Of a stretch of DNA of 53,277 nt, positions 53,182-53,277 are shown piece by piece. The stretch comes from Pleurotus djamor (lineage: Eukaryota; Basidiomycota; Agaricomycetes; Agaricales; Pleurotaceae). Location of the stretch: positions 1-53,277 of the forward strand of contig JAPEVF010000300.1 in NCBI GenBank assembly GCA_029747585.1, read 5' to 3'. The stretch's first letter is position 1. Each line of letters begins with the position of its first letter. The notes beneath the pieces were generated by a model. That model was not told the DNA's origin, made no database searches, and saw only the letters and a list, made by a program, of their open reading frames with translations. Both the position numbers and the translations under genes were made by a program.

Positions 53182-53277
53182 ATGTCAAACCGCTCCTGGT
53201 GGCGACTTCTTTTCACTGATCACCCTCGTCTCAAGTCCAAAGATCGTGATGCGTTCACCTCAGCAAATTCTGGAAAA
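53182..53277 (+). CDS. start of a gene, probably hAT transposase (partial, runs off window)
   Basis: The open frame starts MSNRSWWRLLFTDHPRLK and runs to the window edge without a stop (32 codons). The SWWRLLFTDHP start, with an aromatic pair, His and basic residues, resembles the region just before the BED-type zinc finger in fungal hAT transposases. The position just inside a hAT-like terminal repeat supports this. Too short to confirm. Confidence 0.45.
   Translation, partial: MSNRSWWRLLFTDHPRLKSKDRDAFTSANSGK

Larger units (their letters stand above)
52873..53277 (+). mobile_element. left end of a hAT-type DNA transposon (partial)
   Basis: CAGTGTTGTAAGGACGGC at 52873 matches the terminal inverted repeat type of hAT elements (CAGTG followed by a TGTAA-like stretch). 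It is followed by many GTCGG-type subterminal repeats up to 52975, which in hAT elements bind transposase. A TATA box at 53135 and an ATG at 53182 come next, as expected for an internal transposase gene. The 8 bp before the repeat are CTGTCAGA; the same 8 bp should recur at the far end, outside this window. The insertion lies in the last exon of the F-box gene. Confidence 0.6.

Overview
The window looks like nuclear DNA of a mushroom-forming basidiomycete (Agaricomycete). Introns are short (about 45-70 nt), with GTRNGT donors, CTRAC-like branch points and YAG acceptors, and several genes have five or more. The gene families fit too: fungal dye-decolorizing peroxidases, STE3 pheromone receptors, UbiA-type membrane prenyltransferase-like enzymes, a GMC oxidoreductase, F-box proteins and DUF6534-like seven-helix proteins. 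No rRNA, tRNA or CRISPR array was recognised.

Layout. 1-10 kb: the 3' end of an upstream gene, a small proline-rich protein, a frameshifted intron-containing gene, a degenerate DUF6534-like membrane protein gene, a spliced-looking region with no good ORF followed by two hairpins, and a long secreted protein (7481-9950). 10.8-11.8 kb: the histone-fold subunit Dpb4 of DNA polymerase epsilon. 14.4-19.8 kb: two intact tandem DyP peroxidase genes. 21.8-26.9 kb: two STE3-type receptor genes in the same orientation, separated by a decayed coding remnant, as in a B (P/R) mating-type or receptor-like locus; no pheromone precursor could be found. 27.9-29.9 kb: two orphan proteins in convergent orientation. 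32.2-35.3 kb: a calpain protease. 36.8-44.6 kb: small orphan genes, a secreted kinase-fold protein, a WW-like family member, an Asn-rich membrane protein, and a gene at 37.6 kb whose 5' part is repeated as a broken copy at 44.4 kb. 44.8-50.2 kb: a UbiA / GMC oxidoreductase / UbiA group that looks like a small terpenoid cluster. 51.2-53.3 kb: an F-box gene whose 3' end runs into what looks like the left end of a hAT transposon, with the start of its transposase at the window edge.

Functionally the window mixes housekeeping (Dpb4, calpain), extracellular oxidation (DyP pair), mating or receptor signalling (STE3 pair) and probable specialised metabolism (UbiA/GMC group). The five single N bases all touch or lie beside homopolymer-rich stretches, and several gene models break by one or two bases. 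Some apparent frameshifts may therefore be sequencing errors rather than true pseudogenes.
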